Assembly: GCF_947301925.1 (NCBI RefSeq)
Contig: NZ_CAMYUE010000004.1
Span: 177,525 to 241,524 of the forward strand
Reading direction: 5' to 3'
DNA from: an uncultured Ruminococcus sp.
GTDB lineage: Bacteria; Bacillota; Clostridia; Oscillospirales; Ruminococcaceae
Length of the DNA: 64,000 bases
Below are positions 1 through 8,801 of the stretch, one piece after another. The notes under the pieces were generated by a model, which did not search any database, was not told the DNA's origin, and saw only the letters and a program-made list of their open reading frames with translations. Numbering within the stretch: position 1 is the first letter of the stretch; every line of letters starts with the position of its first letter. The translations under genes and the position numbers were made by a program.

Positions 1-1542
1 ATATATACCATGATACCCGTATTCGTGCTTATATACGGCGGTATGTATGTATTCACAAGAGAGCGCCAGTACGCGGTGCTCATGCCCGTTACCGTGGCAG
101 GCTATCTTGCCAGCTTCTTCATGATGAAGCAGCTCCAGCCGTTCTACACCATGAACAACTACGCCCCCGTATTTGTGGGAGGCGTGAACGTACACAATAT
201 AACCAAGGTGGTCATCATCGCATCTGCTGCTGCATTTGCCGCGGTGATACTCTTTGCCGTCATCGTAAAAAAGAAGACTGCAAAGGATTTCAGCCAGAGG
301 AAGTTCATGAAAAAGGCCTCCGCATCGAAGGTATTCGCCCTTCTCATGAGGCTCATGGTGATACTGCCCTGCGTATACATCATCGCAAAGGCCTTCTTCA
401 CCTACAGCGACTGGGCGGGAGCAGGCCATGTGGCGCTCTGGGGCTTTGCGGCCAACGCAGGACTTGTGCTGATGCCGCTGGGCATCATCGCTTCCGTGGT
501 ATTCGTGAAGTATTTCTCGGAGACTCTGCCGAGACTGGTGCTGTTCATCATGTTCTTCTACTGTGTTCTCGTATACTCGGCGTTCCTGCGCTTTGACATA
601 CAGTATTACTACTACTATTCGCGCTATCTGGCGCCGTTCATACCCATTGCCGTGCTTTTCGGCGCCGCAGCTCTGGACCGCTTCGGCGGAAAGCTGCTGA
701 TACCCGTAACGGCGGTCTCCTACCTCTACATGGGACAGTTTGACGCCTACCTCATAGGCCACAAGGACGATTCCCGCATGGAGTGGAGCATACTGAGCGA
801 TATCGCCGATTTCGTGGAGGAGAGCGACTGCGTGGTGGTATCTCCCGATTACGCTTCAAGACTGTGGATGCCCGTGAAGGCAATGACAGGAGCAAAGGTG
901 ATACCCGAGGACAGAAACGATCCTCAGCAGTTCGAGAAGCTTTCCGCACGCTACGGCAGGGTAGTGGTACTGACTGCCGACGATCTTGGCGAGGAGGACT
1001 ACACCGTCCTCTATTCAAACAAGATTCACCACATCGAGGACGACGGAGTGAATACGGGCTGGTTCGTGCCGATGCCAAGGCACTTCTACGAGATCACCGA
1101 GGAGATAAGGCTGTTCTCCTATGACAAGTACCGTTTTGTGTACACCGCCGCAGGAGATTACGGCAAGATGAGCGGAGTTTCCGCTCTGGAGAGCTACTTC
1201 TGCTGGACGGACAGCGATGAGGCTCAGGTGGAATGCGGCCTTTACCCCGGCGATTACGATATCACCATGGAGCTTGGCTGCGGTCTGCCCCTTGAACAGA
1301 TCGGCACCGACAGCGTTGAGGTAAAGCTCTTCCTCAACGGCAGGGAGCTGGGATCTGACTCCATAACCGCAGCAAACAACGGTCAGCCCCTGCACTTCAC
1401 GGTAAAGGAGGAGCAGATCAGGGACGGCGAGAATATCCTTGAGATAAGCTCGCCCCTGTGGAGCGCTTCACTGTCCAACCCCAACGACGGCCGTCAGCTG
1501 GGAATACCGCTGAGATCGGTGCGCTTTGCACCTGTTTCGTAA
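1..1542 (+). CDS. Membrane protein with C-terminal extracellular domain, surface-glycan operon (5' end outside window)
   Basis: The frame is open to the left edge of the window (codons before the ATG at 10 carry no stop), so the true start is probably upstream and this is a C-terminal fragment of at least 510 residues. The first ~250 residues form many hydrophobic segments. The last ~260 are soluble, and about 400-510 look like a beta-sandwich. This layout resembles GT-C/GT39-type membrane glycosyltransferases, but no catalytic motif is visible in the part present. It is followed after 20 bases by a GT2 gene and then by a GT4 gene and a flippase-like gene, so a role in building a cell-surface polysaccharide is inferred. 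Exact function unknown. Confidence 0.7.
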   Translation: MYTMIPVFVLIYGGMYVFTRERQYAVLMPVTVAGYLASFFMMKQLQPFYTMNNYAPVFVGGVNVHNITKVVIIASAAAFAAVILFAVIVKKKTAKDFSQRKFMKKASASKVFALLMRLMVILPCVYIIAKAFFTYSDWAGAGHVALWGFAANAGLVLMPLGIIASVVFVKYFSETLPRLVLFIMFFYCVLVYSAFLRFDIQYYYYYSRYLAPFIPIAVLFGAAALDRFGGKLLIPVTAVSYLYMGQFDAYLIGHKDDSRMEWSILSDIADFVEESDCVVVSPDYASRLWMPVKAMTGAKVIPEDRNDPQQFEKLSARYGRVVVLTADDLGEEDYTVLYSNKIHHIEDDGVNTGWFVPMPRHFYEITEEIRLFSYDKYRFVYTAAGDYGKMSGVSALESYFCWTDSDEAQVECGLYPGDYDITMELGCGLPLEQIGTDSVEVKLFLNGRELGSDSITAANNGQPLHFTVKEEQIRDGENILEISSPLWSASLSNPNDGRQLGIPLRSVRFAPVS

Positions 1543-1562
1543 AAGAAAGGAACTGAAAGAAT

Positions 1563-2537
1563 ATGAAGCTGATAATACAGATACCTTGCTATAACGAGGA
1601 AAAGACCCTGGAGCTGGCCTATAACGACCTGCCCAGGCATATAGACGGTATCGACACCATAGAGTATCTTATCATCAACGACGGAAGTCAGGACAATACA
1701 GTTGCCCGCGCAAGGGAGCTGGGCTTCCATCATATCGTGTCCTTCAAGCGCAACAAGGGACTTGCCAAGGGCTTTATGGCAGGCATCGACGCCTGTCTCC
1801 ACCTGGGAGCCGATATAATCGTGAATACCGACGCCGACAATCAGTACTGCGGTGCGGATATCGAGAAGATAGTCCGCCCCATACTCGACGAGAAGGCGGA
1901 TATCGTCATCGGTGAGAGACCCATTGACCAGACCGAGCATTTCTCATGGAAAAAGAAGAAGTTCCAGCACCTGGGAAGCTGGGTGGTGCGCGTGGCTTCA
2001 GGCACCGATATCCCCGACGCTCCCAGCGGCTTCAGAGCCTATTCCCGCGAGGCCGCACTGAAGCTCAACGTTGTCAACGAATACACCTACACTCTTGAGA
2101 CCATTATACAGGCAGGCAACAACAAGACTGCCATGACCTCGGTGCCCATAAGGACAAACCCCGAGACAAGACCTTCAAGGCTTTTCTCCAGTATGTGGCG
2201 CTACATGAAGCGCTCCTCCACTGTGATAACACGTTCCTTCGTGATGTACAAGCCACTGAAGTTCTTCATGACCATAGGACTTGTGCTGCTCCTCATCGGC
2301 GCTGTACTGGGAATACGCTTCCTGATACTCATGGCCATGGGCGAGGGCGACGGACATATCCAGTCACTTATCCTGACGGCTATCCTTGTCATGATGGGCT
2401 TCCAGACCATAACCATAGGCCTTCTGGGAGATACTATCTCGGCAAACAGGAAGCTCCTTGAGGACGTTCAGTACAGAGTGAGAAAAATGGAGTGCGGAAA
2501 GAGCGACGAGGAAATGAAGAATGAAAAGGCTCAGTGA
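1563..2537 (+). CDS. Family 2 glycosyltransferase with two C-terminal membrane segments
   Basis: A 324-residue GT-A fold enzyme of the dolichyl-phosphate-mannose-synthase/GtrB type, expected to move a sugar from a nucleotide donor to a lipid carrier at the inner face of the membrane. Visible motifs are the N-terminal strand IQIPCYNEE, the NDGSQDN nucleotide-binding loop near residue 40 and the metal-binding NTDADNQY near residue 94. Two hydrophobic segments lie near residues 235-260 and 270-295, followed by a charged tail. The ATG is preceded by a GAAAGGAAC ribosome site. The 3' end overlaps the next gene by 17 bases, which points to one operon and translational coupling. The donor sugar cannot be read from the sequence. 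Confidence 0.9.
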   Translation: MKLIIQIPCYNEEKTLELAYNDLPRHIDGIDTIEYLIINDGSQDNTVARARELGFHHIVSFKRNKGLAKGFMAGIDACLHLGADIIVNTDADNQYCGADIEKIVRPILDEKADIVIGERPIDQTEHFSWKKKKFQHLGSWVVRVASGTDIPDAPSGFRAYSREAALKLNVVNEYTYTLETIIQAGNNKTAMTSVPIRTNPETRPSRLFSSMWRYMKRSSTVITRSFVMYKPLKFFMTIGLVLLLIGAVLGIRFLILMAMGEGDGHIQSLILTAILVMMGFQTITIGLLGDTISANRKLLEDVQYRVRKMECGKSDEEMKNEKAQ

Positions 2538-3495
2538 CATAAGGGACAAGAGGATACTCTACGCTGCCACCAAGAACAGCGATTACCTCCGCCTTGTGCA
2601 GGAGATAAGGCTGCTCCGCGAAAACGGCAACACCGTCACGGTCATAAGCTCCCCCTCAAAGAGCTATCCGAAGCGTCTCATGTACGTCTACCGTCAGCTG
2701 ATGAAGGTACGCATGGCAGACTATGATATGAGCTTCATAGGCTTTGCACCACAGCTGATAATGCCTCTTTTCCGCAGGAAGCTGAAGAAAAAGCCCGTTG
2801 TCATGGACTTCTTCATCTCCATGTACGACACCTTATGCTATGACAGGAAAAAGTTCAGACCAAAAAGCCTTCCCGGACGGCTGCTGAAGCGTATCGACCG
2901 CCGCACTCTTGCCGCCGCCGACCTTGCCGTATGCGATACAAAGGCTCACGGCAGCTACTTCTGCAGGGAATTCGGTTTCCCCAAAGAAAAGATGAGCGTG
3001 CTGTATCTTGAGGCCGACAGCAGCATATACTATCCCCGTGAAGCGCCGGAAAACAAGGACTTCACCGTGCTTTACTTCGGCAGCGTGCTGCCCCTGCAGG
3101 GCATACCCGTCATACTGAAGGCCATAGACCTGCTGAAGGACGAGAAGGGATTGCGTTTCGTATTCGTTGGACCTCTCGGCAGCAGCGAGCGCACAGGCGA
3201 GAACATTACCGAGTATATAGAGTGGCTGCCCCAGGAGGAGCTTGCGGAGCGCATCGCAGGCGCAGACCTGTGTCTTGCGGGACATTTTGACGGCAGCATC
3301 ATGAAGGCGAAGCGTACCATCGCAGGAAAGACCTATATCTACCGTGCAATGGGCAAGCCTGTTATACTGGGCGATAATCCTGCCAATCACGAGCTTTATT
3401 CCGAAAGCGACGAGGGCGTTTACTTCTGCGAGATGGGCAGTCCCGAGAAGCTTGCGGAGCTCATAAAGCGTATAAAGGATCAGAGGTGCGTATGA
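2521..3495 (+). CDS. GT4-type glycosyltransferase
   Basis: A 324-residue protein with the two Rossmann halves of GT-B glycosyltransferases. The C-terminal half has FTVLYFGSVLPLQG at about 180-195 and a GVYFCEMGSPEKL stretch near the end. The latter corresponds to the donor-binding region in family GT4, although the usual E-x7-E is not cleanly formed. No membrane segment is seen, so it is probably a peripheral cytosolic enzyme adding a sugar during surface-glycan assembly. It starts inside the end of the GT2 gene (17-base overlap), and its own stop overlaps the next start by four bases. Acceptor and donor are unknown. Confidence 0.8.
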   Translation: MKRLSDIRDKRILYAATKNSDYLRLVQEIRLLRENGNTVTVISSPSKSYPKRLMYVYRQLMKVRMADYDMSFIGFAPQLIMPLFRRKLKKKPVVMDFFISMYDTLCYDRKKFRPKSLPGRLLKRIDRRTLAAADLAVCDTKAHGSYFCREFGFPKEKMSVLYLEADSSIYYPREAPENKDFTVLYFGSVLPLQGIPVILKAIDLLKDEKGLRFVFVGPLGSSERTGENITEYIEWLPQEELAERIAGADLCLAGHFDGSIMKAKRTIAGKTYIYRAMGKPVILGDNPANHELYSESDEGVYFCEMGSPEKLAELIKRIKDQRCV

Positions 3496-4421
3496 AAAAG
3501 GCACTGAAAATAATCGGAAATATCGTCATGATAGCAGCCCTTGCCTTCGTGGTGAAGAAGCTGCTGGACATGGACATCAGCCTGTCACAGCTTTGCAGCG
3601 GCAGAGTCATTGCGGCGCTGGTCATATGCCTTGTGATACAGACGGTGATAATCCTGTTTTCCTGCTATCCCTGGCTGGTGTTCACCCGTTCACTTTCGGG
3701 GCGGAGCATACCGTTTTCGGCTGCAATGCCCGTGTACACACAGTCCAATCTGTATAAGTACCTGCCGGGTAACGTATTCCAGTACGTCGGCCGCAATCAG
3801 CTTGCGGCGGATATGGACATTAGCCATGTGGACGTGGCCTGCGCAACAGTGCTGGACGTGCTGTTCTGCGTGTTCTGGACGTCAGTGATATCGGTGGCGC
3901 TGCTGGGAGGACGAATTGCGGAGCTTCTCGGAAAATACGGCAGGAACCTGCTCATAGTGGGAGCCGCGGGACTTGTCATCGTGATACTGCTGCTTCTGGC
4001 GGTAAGGCTTAAATTCCGCGACAAGTTCAAGGCCTATATATCGCGCTATTCCAAGGCCTTTGCAAAGGAGAACCGCCCCATGCTTCTCCGCGGAGCCTTC
4101 TATTATCTGCTCCAGAATATAATATCGGCTGCTATGTACCTTGTGTGCTTGTGGCTGATAGTTCCCCAGGCAGGAGCAGGGGAGCTCATTGCTCTTACGG
4201 GAGCTTTCATGTTCGCGTGGATAATCGGCTTTGTTACCCCCGGAGCTCCCGGCGGTATCGGTATCCGCGAGGGCGTGATGCTTTTCGTATGCGGAGACAG
4301 CTTTGCGGACAGGATAGTGCTGTTCGTGCTGGCAATGCGTATAGCCTCGGTATTTGCAGACGTAGCGGCATTTATCATCGGTAAGCTTTACGCTGCAAAA
4401 TATGTAAGAGCCAAGAACTAA
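3492..4421 (+). CDS. Lysylphosphatidylglycerol-synthase-TM/UPF0104-type integral membrane protein
   Basis: About 309 residues with roughly eight hydrophobic helices and the glycine/proline-rich signature FVTPGAPGGIGIREG near residue 250, typical of the membrane part of MprF-like and AglD-like proteins (UPF0104). Members of this fold flip lipids or lipid-linked sugars. In a glycan operon after two glycosyltransferases, a flippase-like or accessory role is the natural inference. I chose ATG 3492, six bases downstream of a GTG at 3486, because an AGAGG ribosome site lies at the usual distance. It is the last gene of the operon: a strong hairpin terminator follows at 4464-4493. Confidence 0.8.
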   Translation: MKKALKIIGNIVMIAALAFVVKKLLDMDISLSQLCSGRVIAALVICLVIQTVIILFSCYPWLVFTRSLSGRSIPFSAAMPVYTQSNLYKYLPGNVFQYVGRNQLAADMDISHVDVACATVLDVLFCVFWTSVISVALLGGRIAELLGKYGRNLLIVGAAGLVIVILLLLAVRLKFRDKFKAYISRYSKAFAKENRPMLLRGAFYYLLQNIISAAMYLVCLWLIVPQAGAGELIALTGAFMFAWIIGFVTPGAPGGIGIREGVMLFVCGDSFADRIVLFVLAMRIASVFADVAAFIIGKLYAAKYVRAKN

Positions 4422-4463
4422 GCAGGGGACGGAGCCCCGCCGCCCGTGATCGTATATGTGATG

Positions 4464-4493
4464 AAAAAAGCAGCCCATATGGGCTGCTTTTTT
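4464..4493. terminator. Bidirectional intrinsic terminator
   Basis: A perfect inverted repeat: seven-base GC-rich arms GCAGCCC/GGGCTGC around the loop ATAT, flanked by A6 on the left and T6 on the right. It ends the glycan operon on the plus strand and can also stop the small gene arriving on the minus strand. Confidence 0.93.
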
Positions 4494-4513
4494 GGATTCT
4501 CTAAGCAATAATA

Positions 4514-4960
4514 TCATTTTATTATACTGTAAAGTTTTTTATTCCAGTTATGCAGTTCAAAATCGAGTTCGTAGGGATCGTTTGATATTACAGTACAAAC
4601 AATATTGTTGTGGGGGTCATTATTGTCTCTTTTTAAGTATTCTGGCCGGTTATTGTAATTATCATTTTCTTTATATTCATATAAACTAAGCAGTTCAAGA
4701 GAAGAGGTCTTTATGGTAATGCAGAAATATGAATCTTTGGCATGTGTGAATCTCATTTTTTCTACAGTGAATTTATCAGCAGGAATATCAAGTTCCTCTG
4801 CAATTATGTTCTTATCCGCCTCTGAGAACGTTGTTTTATTTAATATCGTAGGTTTGAAGAGCATATTTTTGAACAGTAAAATTACCCCGAAAACAAGAAC
4901 TACGACTAATAGTAACCCCAATAAGATCATAAAAAGCTTTTTGCTCTTTTTTCTATTCAT
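4514..4960 (-). CDS. Small AT-rich membrane-anchored protein of unknown function
   Basis: 148 residues. Start taken at 4960 because TGAGG lies six bases upstream; an in-frame ATG at 4972 has no such site. A lysine-rich N-terminus is followed by one hydrophobic helix (about residues 8-30), then a soluble domain of about 115 residues expected outside the cell. No family recognised. Its base composition is clearly more AT-rich than the neighbouring glycan operon and metH, which suggests recent acquisition. It lies alone between the terminator at 4464-4493 and the metH operon. Confidence 0.7.
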   Translation of the reverse strand: MNRKKSKKLFMILLGLLLVVVLVFGVILLFKNMLFKPTILNKTTFSEADKNIIAEELDIPADKFTVEKMRFTHAKDSYFCITIKTSSLELLSLYEYKENDNYNNRPEYLKRDNNDPHNNIVCTVISNDPYELDFELHNWNKKLYSIIK

Positions 4961-5047
4961 GGTATACCTCATTTAAAAATCAGCAGGAGAGCCGTTCATT
5001 TCATTATCTGCATTATTGCAGGCAGATAGTATTCGCCCCTGCAGCCT

Positions 5048-5073
5048 AATGGCTAAAGGCTGATAGCTAATGG
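5048..5073. repeat. Heptamer-periodic intergenic repeat (copy A)
   Basis: Three and a half degenerate seven-base units built on GGCTAAN/GGCTGAN. It matches 20 of 26 bases with 8621-8646 in the same orientation. It lies just past the metH stop codon, while the related copy lies in the leader of pheA-metH. Confidence 0.65.
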
Positions 5074-5077
5074 TTCA

Positions 5078-7453
5078 TCACGCTCCATAGACCTTTGACG
5101 CTATATCAACGGTCTGTTTTGCGTCCTTTGCGTAGTAGTCAGCATTTATCTGCTCGGCGTAGGAGGCTGTGAGCACAGCTCCGCCCACAACGGTCTTGCA
5201 CTCGGGGTACTTCTCGTTGAGCTGGCGTATAGTCTCGGCCATAGCGCCCAGAGTAGTTGTCATCAGCGCGGACAGTCCCACAAGGCTGACCTTGTGCTGT
5301 ATGGCGGCTTCCACGATAGTCTCGGGAGGCACGTCCTTGCCCAGGTCTATTACCGTGAAGCCGTAGCTGTCAAGGAGTACCTTGACGATGTTCTTGCCGA
5401 TATCGTGTATATCGCCGTGTACAGTGGCAAGCACCACCTTGCCCTTGGATACGCTCTCGCTGTTTGCGGCGGAGAGCCTTGTCTTTATGACTTCGAAGCA
5501 GGCCTGAGCCGCTTCGGCGGTGAGTATGAGCTGGGGCAGGAATATCTTGCCCTTTTCAAATTTAGCTCCCGCATTGTCCAGAGCAGGTATGAGATAGCCG
5601 TTGATTATCTCCATGGGATCCACGGTGTACATGAGCTCCTCGGCAGCCTTTACAGCCTGATTTTTCAGGCCGTTCTCAACTGCGTACATTATGTCGGGAG
5701 CGCCCTTGTCCTGCGCAGGAGCAGCAGCCTTGGGAGCGCTGTCGTCCTGAGCGTATATGCTGATGAAATCCGCGGAGTTGCGGTCTATTCCCGCAAGGAG
5801 CCTGTAGGCTCTTACCGCGCCGATTATTCCCTCGATATTGGGATTGATGATAGGCAGGGTAAGTCCGCTGTGGAGCGCCATGGTCAGGAAGGTACGGGTT
5901 ATGAGCTCGCGGTTTGGCAGACCGAAGGAGATATTGGAAACGCCCAGTACCGTATTCAGCCCCAGCTCGGTCTTTACTCTGCGGAGAGCGTTGAGTGTCT
6001 CCATAACGCCGTCCTGCTCGGCAGAGGCGGTCAGGGTGAGACAGTCGATGAAAACGTCCTCCCTGGGTATCCCGTATTCCATAGCTCTGCGGAGTATCTT
6101 TTCCGCAATGGCAAAGCGTCCGTCGGCGGTCTTGGGTATGCCGCCCTTGTCGAGAGTAAGTCCTACCACTGATGCGCCGTATTTCTTGACGATGGGGAGT
6201 ATAGTGTCCAGTGAGTCGTCCTCGCCGTTTACGGAGTTTACCACGGGCTTTCCGTTGTAGACACGGAGACCTGCCTCAAGCACCTCGGGGATAGTGGAGT
6301 CCAGCTGCAAGGGGGTATCACATATGCTCTGGATAGCCTTTACGGCGGTCACCATCATCTCCTTCTCGTCTATGCCGGGAAGTCCCACATTTACGTCGAG
6401 TATCTCGGCGCCTGCGTGTATCTGCTCCACTGCCTGACCCAGGATATAGTCCACGTCATGGGCCAGGAGAGCCTCCTTGAAGCGCTTCTTTCCCGTGGGG
6501 TTGATACGCTCGCCGATAACGCGGGGCTGGTTTATATTCACGCAGTTCACCGCAGAGCAGGCTATGCTTGCGCGGACTATCTTTCTGGGCTGTCTCTCCA
6601 TGCCCGAAAGAGCCCCGATAACTGCGGAGATATGCTGGGGAGTAGTGCCGCAGCAGCCTCCGAACACGGTAACGCCTGCCTTTGCCAGTTTAACGGCGCT
6701 GTCCGCGAAATCCTGCGGTCCCACGCTGTATTCATTGGTGACAGGGTCGGGGAGACCTGCATTTGGCTTTGCGATAACGGGGAGAGTTGTGAGAGCGAAT
6801 ATCCTGTCCAGTACAGGGAACAGCTCCTCGGGTCCCAGAGAGCAGTTCACGCCGACGGCGTCGGCGCCCAGACCCTCCAGCACCGCCACCATACACTCGG
6901 GGGATACGCCCGTGAAGGTACGCATATTCTCCTCGAAGGTCATGGTGACCAGAACGGGCTTGTCCGAATTCTCCTTTGCCGCAAGGACTGCCGCCTTGAC
7001 CTCGTACAGGTCGGTCATGGTCTCGATGACGATGACGTCGGCAGCTTTTCCTGCAAGCACAAGCTCCTTGTATACCTCATAGGCCTCCTCGAATTTAAGG
7101 GTACCCGCGGGTTCAAGGAGCTGACCGATAGGTCCCATGTCAAGAGCAACGAGAGCGCGGCCTGCGGCGGCTTTTTTTGCGTTTTCAACGCCTGCGGAGA
7201 CTATCTCCTCCACGGTATGGCCGCTGTTTGCCAGCTTGAAGCGGTTGGCTCCGAAGGTATTTGCATAGATGATATCGGCACCGCTTTCGATATAGAGGCG
7301 GTGTATATTCATTATGGCTTCGGGGGCGGTTATATTGAGAAGCTCGGGGATATGCTCGGTCTTTATGCCGTGAGCCTGAAGCATAGTTCCCATTCCTCCG
7401 TCGAGGAACACGAAGCTTCTGCTGTCAAGCAGGGAAAAGAAATCTTGGGACAT
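5078..7453 (-). CDS. metH: Cobalamin-dependent methionine synthase, short form without reactivation domain
   Basis: 791 residues. It transfers a methyl group from methyltetrahydrofolate through cobalamin to homocysteine, the last step of methionine synthesis, in the cytosol. Domains in order: homocysteine methyltransferase (about 1-290; zinc cysteines in GVNCSLGP and GGCCGTTP), pterin-binding TIM barrel (about 310-560; RVIGERINPTGKK), B12 cap (about 590-650) and B12-binding Rossmann domain with the base-off motif DIHDIG near residue 682. The C-terminal SAM-binding reactivation domain of the ~1,220-residue E. coli enzyme is absent, as in many anaerobes. AAGGAG precedes the start. It follows pheA by 16 bases and shares its promoter. 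Confidence 0.95.
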   Translation of the reverse strand: MSQDFFSLLDSRSFVFLDGGMGTMLQAHGIKTEHIPELLNITAPEAIMNIHRLYIESGADIIYANTFGANRFKLANSGHTVEEIVSAGVENAKKAAAGRALVALDMGPIGQLLEPAGTLKFEEAYEVYKELVLAGKAADVIVIETMTDLYEVKAAVLAAKENSDKPVLVTMTFEENMRTFTGVSPECMVAVLEGLGADAVGVNCSLGPEELFPVLDRIFALTTLPVIAKPNAGLPDPVTNEYSVGPQDFADSAVKLAKAGVTVFGGCCGTTPQHISAVIGALSGMERQPRKIVRASIACSAVNCVNINQPRVIGERINPTGKKRFKEALLAHDVDYILGQAVEQIHAGAEILDVNVGLPGIDEKEMMVTAVKAIQSICDTPLQLDSTIPEVLEAGLRVYNGKPVVNSVNGEDDSLDTILPIVKKYGASVVGLTLDKGGIPKTADGRFAIAEKILRRAMEYGIPREDVFIDCLTLTASAEQDGVMETLNALRRVKTELGLNTVLGVSNISFGLPNRELITRTFLTMALHSGLTLPIINPNIEGIIGAVRAYRLLAGIDRNSADFISIYAQDDSAPKAAAPAQDKGAPDIMYAVENGLKNQAVKAAEELMYTVDPMEIINGYLIPALDNAGAKFEKGKIFLPQLILTAEAAQACFEVIKTRLSAANSESVSKGKVVLATVHGDIHDIGKNIVKVLLDSYGFTVIDLGKDVPPETIVEAAIQHKVSLVGLSALMTTTLGAMAETIRQLNEKYPECKTVVGGAVLTASYAEQINADYYAKDAKQTVDIASKVYGA

Positions 7454-7469
7454 ATTTATCTCCTTATCA

Positions 7470-8585
7470 TTATTCGCTTTTGAATGTGCCTATGCAGCGG
7501 AAGTCGCTGAGGTTCTCCTCCAGGTCGCGGAGGACTGCCTTGACGCCGGGGTCAGAGAGCTTTCCGCTGAAATCCAGGAAGAACATGACGTTGAAGCTTC
7601 CGTCCCTTATGGGTCGGCTCTCGATCCTGAGCAGGTTCATGCCGTTCACATAGAACTTGGTCAGCATACGGTAAAGACTACCTTCCGTATGCGGCAGGGT
7701 CAGCATTACCGATACTGCATCGGAATCGTCGGCTACCTGAAGCTCCTTGGAAATGATTATGAACTGTGTGCGGTTTATGGTGCAGTCGGCGATATCCCTT
7801 GCCAGTATCTCCAGCCCCAGCCTTTCCGCGCAGGCTGCGGAGCATATGGCGGCAATGGGCTCGTCGCTCCTGAGCACCTTTTCCGCAGCTGTGGCGGTGT
7901 TGCTGTATTCCGCCTTTTTCAGCCTTGTCCTGCTGAGGAACACCTCGCACTGGGAAAGTGCCTGTCTGTGGGAGTATACCATTGTTATATCCTCTATTTT
8001 CGTACCCTTTTTCGCTGCGAGACAGTGGTCTATCTCCAGTGTGACCATTTTCACGATGTAGAACGGGTAATTCGCCATAAGATCGTAGGTGCTGTCCACC
8101 GAGCCTGCGGTGGAGTTCTGCACGGGCAGCACGCCGTAGTCCACCTCGCCTGCCTGCACCGCCTTGAAAACGTCCTCAAAGGAGGGGTAGAAGGTGAACT
8201 CTCTGTCTCCGAATACCTTCTGGGCAGCAGCCTCGGAATTTGCGCCCGAGGTGCCCTGACAGCCTATTTTTTTAGCTCCCTCAAAATCCGGAGCCGTAAA
8301 GCTGTAGTCATTGGAGTCCACAAGTATGGAGCGGTTCTGGAGTATCTTGCTTATATCCATGATATTGGTGAAAAGAGCGGTAGTGCCGTTCTCAAGCTCC
8401 TTATTGCCTGTCAGCTCCCTGATGTGGTCGATGATCTGCTGCTCGCGTCCCCCCTGGAAAACGGGCATGGCGTGCTCCTTCTTGTAGTCAGCAACGCTCT
8501 GACAGAGCTCCATGCGCTTCATGAAGAGCGCGAGTATTTCCGCGTCTATATCATCAATGCCGTCTCTGAGCTGTTTAAGATCCAT
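7470..8585 (-). CDS. pheA: Bifunctional chorismate mutase / prephenate dehydratase
   Basis: 371 residues. It converts chorismate to prephenate and then to phenylpyruvate, the committed route to phenylalanine. The chorismate mutase (AroQ) domain spans about residues 1-85. The prephenate dehydratase domain is about 105-285, with GCQGTSGANSEAAA and VLPVQNSTAGSV. A C-terminal ACT domain (about 295-371) carries the Phe-binding ESRP motif, so feedback inhibition by phenylalanine is expected. One oddity: the catalytic TRF motif reads TQF here; the essential threonine is kept. CGGAGG precedes the ATG, and the gene is first in an operon with metH behind a good promoter at 8660-8688. Confidence 0.94.
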   Translation of the reverse strand: MDLKQLRDGIDDIDAEILALFMKRMELCQSVADYKKEHAMPVFQGGREQQIIDHIRELTGNKELENGTTALFTNIMDISKILQNRSILVDSNDYSFTAPDFEGAKKIGCQGTSGANSEAAAQKVFGDREFTFYPSFEDVFKAVQAGEVDYGVLPVQNSTAGSVDSTYDLMANYPFYIVKMVTLEIDHCLAAKKGTKIEDITMVYSHRQALSQCEVFLSRTRLKKAEYSNTATAAEKVLRSDEPIAAICSAACAERLGLEILARDIADCTINRTQFIIISKELQVADDSDAVSVMLTLPHTEGSLYRMLTKFYVNGMNLLRIESRPIRDGSFNVMFFLDFSGKLSDPGVKAVLRDLEENLSDFRCIGTFKSE

Positions 8586-8600
8586 AAAAAAACCTCCGTT

Positions 8601-8646
8601 TTAGCCTTTGGTTCTCAGCTGTTGGCTAACGGCTGAAGGCTAATTG
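8601..8646 (-). repeat. Heptamer-periodic inverted repeat in the pheA leader (copy B)
   Basis: Seven-base units related to GGCTAAN run in one direction at 8621-8646 and in the other at 8601-8620. TTAGCCTT (8601-8608) pairs with AAGGCTAA (8636-8643), and CAGC pairs with GCTG inside it, leaving a bulge of exactly one heptamer. In the pheA mRNA this hairpin ends just before the ribosome site. Confidence 0.65.
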
Positions 8647-8659
8647 ATATACCTCACAT

Positions 8660-8688
8660 ATTATAGCATTTATTTTTGTAGAAATCAA
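8660..8688 (-). promoter_or_regulatory. Sigma-A-type promoter for pheA-metH
   Basis: On the minus strand TTGATT (8688-8683) and TATAAT (8665-8660) are separated by 17 bases. It is divergent from the ruvC promoter. Confidence 0.8.
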
Positions 8689-8707
8689 TAAAAAAAGGAT
8701 AAATATA

Positions 8708-8737
8708 TTGCAAATCACAAGTGTTCTGTGGTATAAT
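8708..8737 (+). promoter_or_regulatory. Sigma-A-type promoter for the ruv operon
   Basis: TTGCAA (8708-8713), an 18-base spacer and a perfect TATAAT (8732-8737) lie 65 bases before the chosen ruvC start. Confidence 0.8.
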
Positions 8738-8801
8738 GATATAGAATATAGTGAGAAGCTATATCCATGTGAAGATTTTAACAAATGTGCAGGAAAAAAC
8801 A

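Noticed and set aside
5294..6172. Long plus-strand open frame opposite metH (292 codons)
   Set aside because: It lies wholly within metH on the other strand, has no ribosome site and the composition of an antisense shadow.
6416..7483. 355-codon plus-strand frame opposite metH
   Set aside because: The metH reading is supported by every domain motif; this frame shows none and is a shadow.
8586..8660. Possible T-box, SAM or cobalamin riboswitch in the pheA-metH leader
   Set aside because: The leader is too short and has no T-box, B12-box or SAM-box sequence. Only the heptamer hairpin is present.
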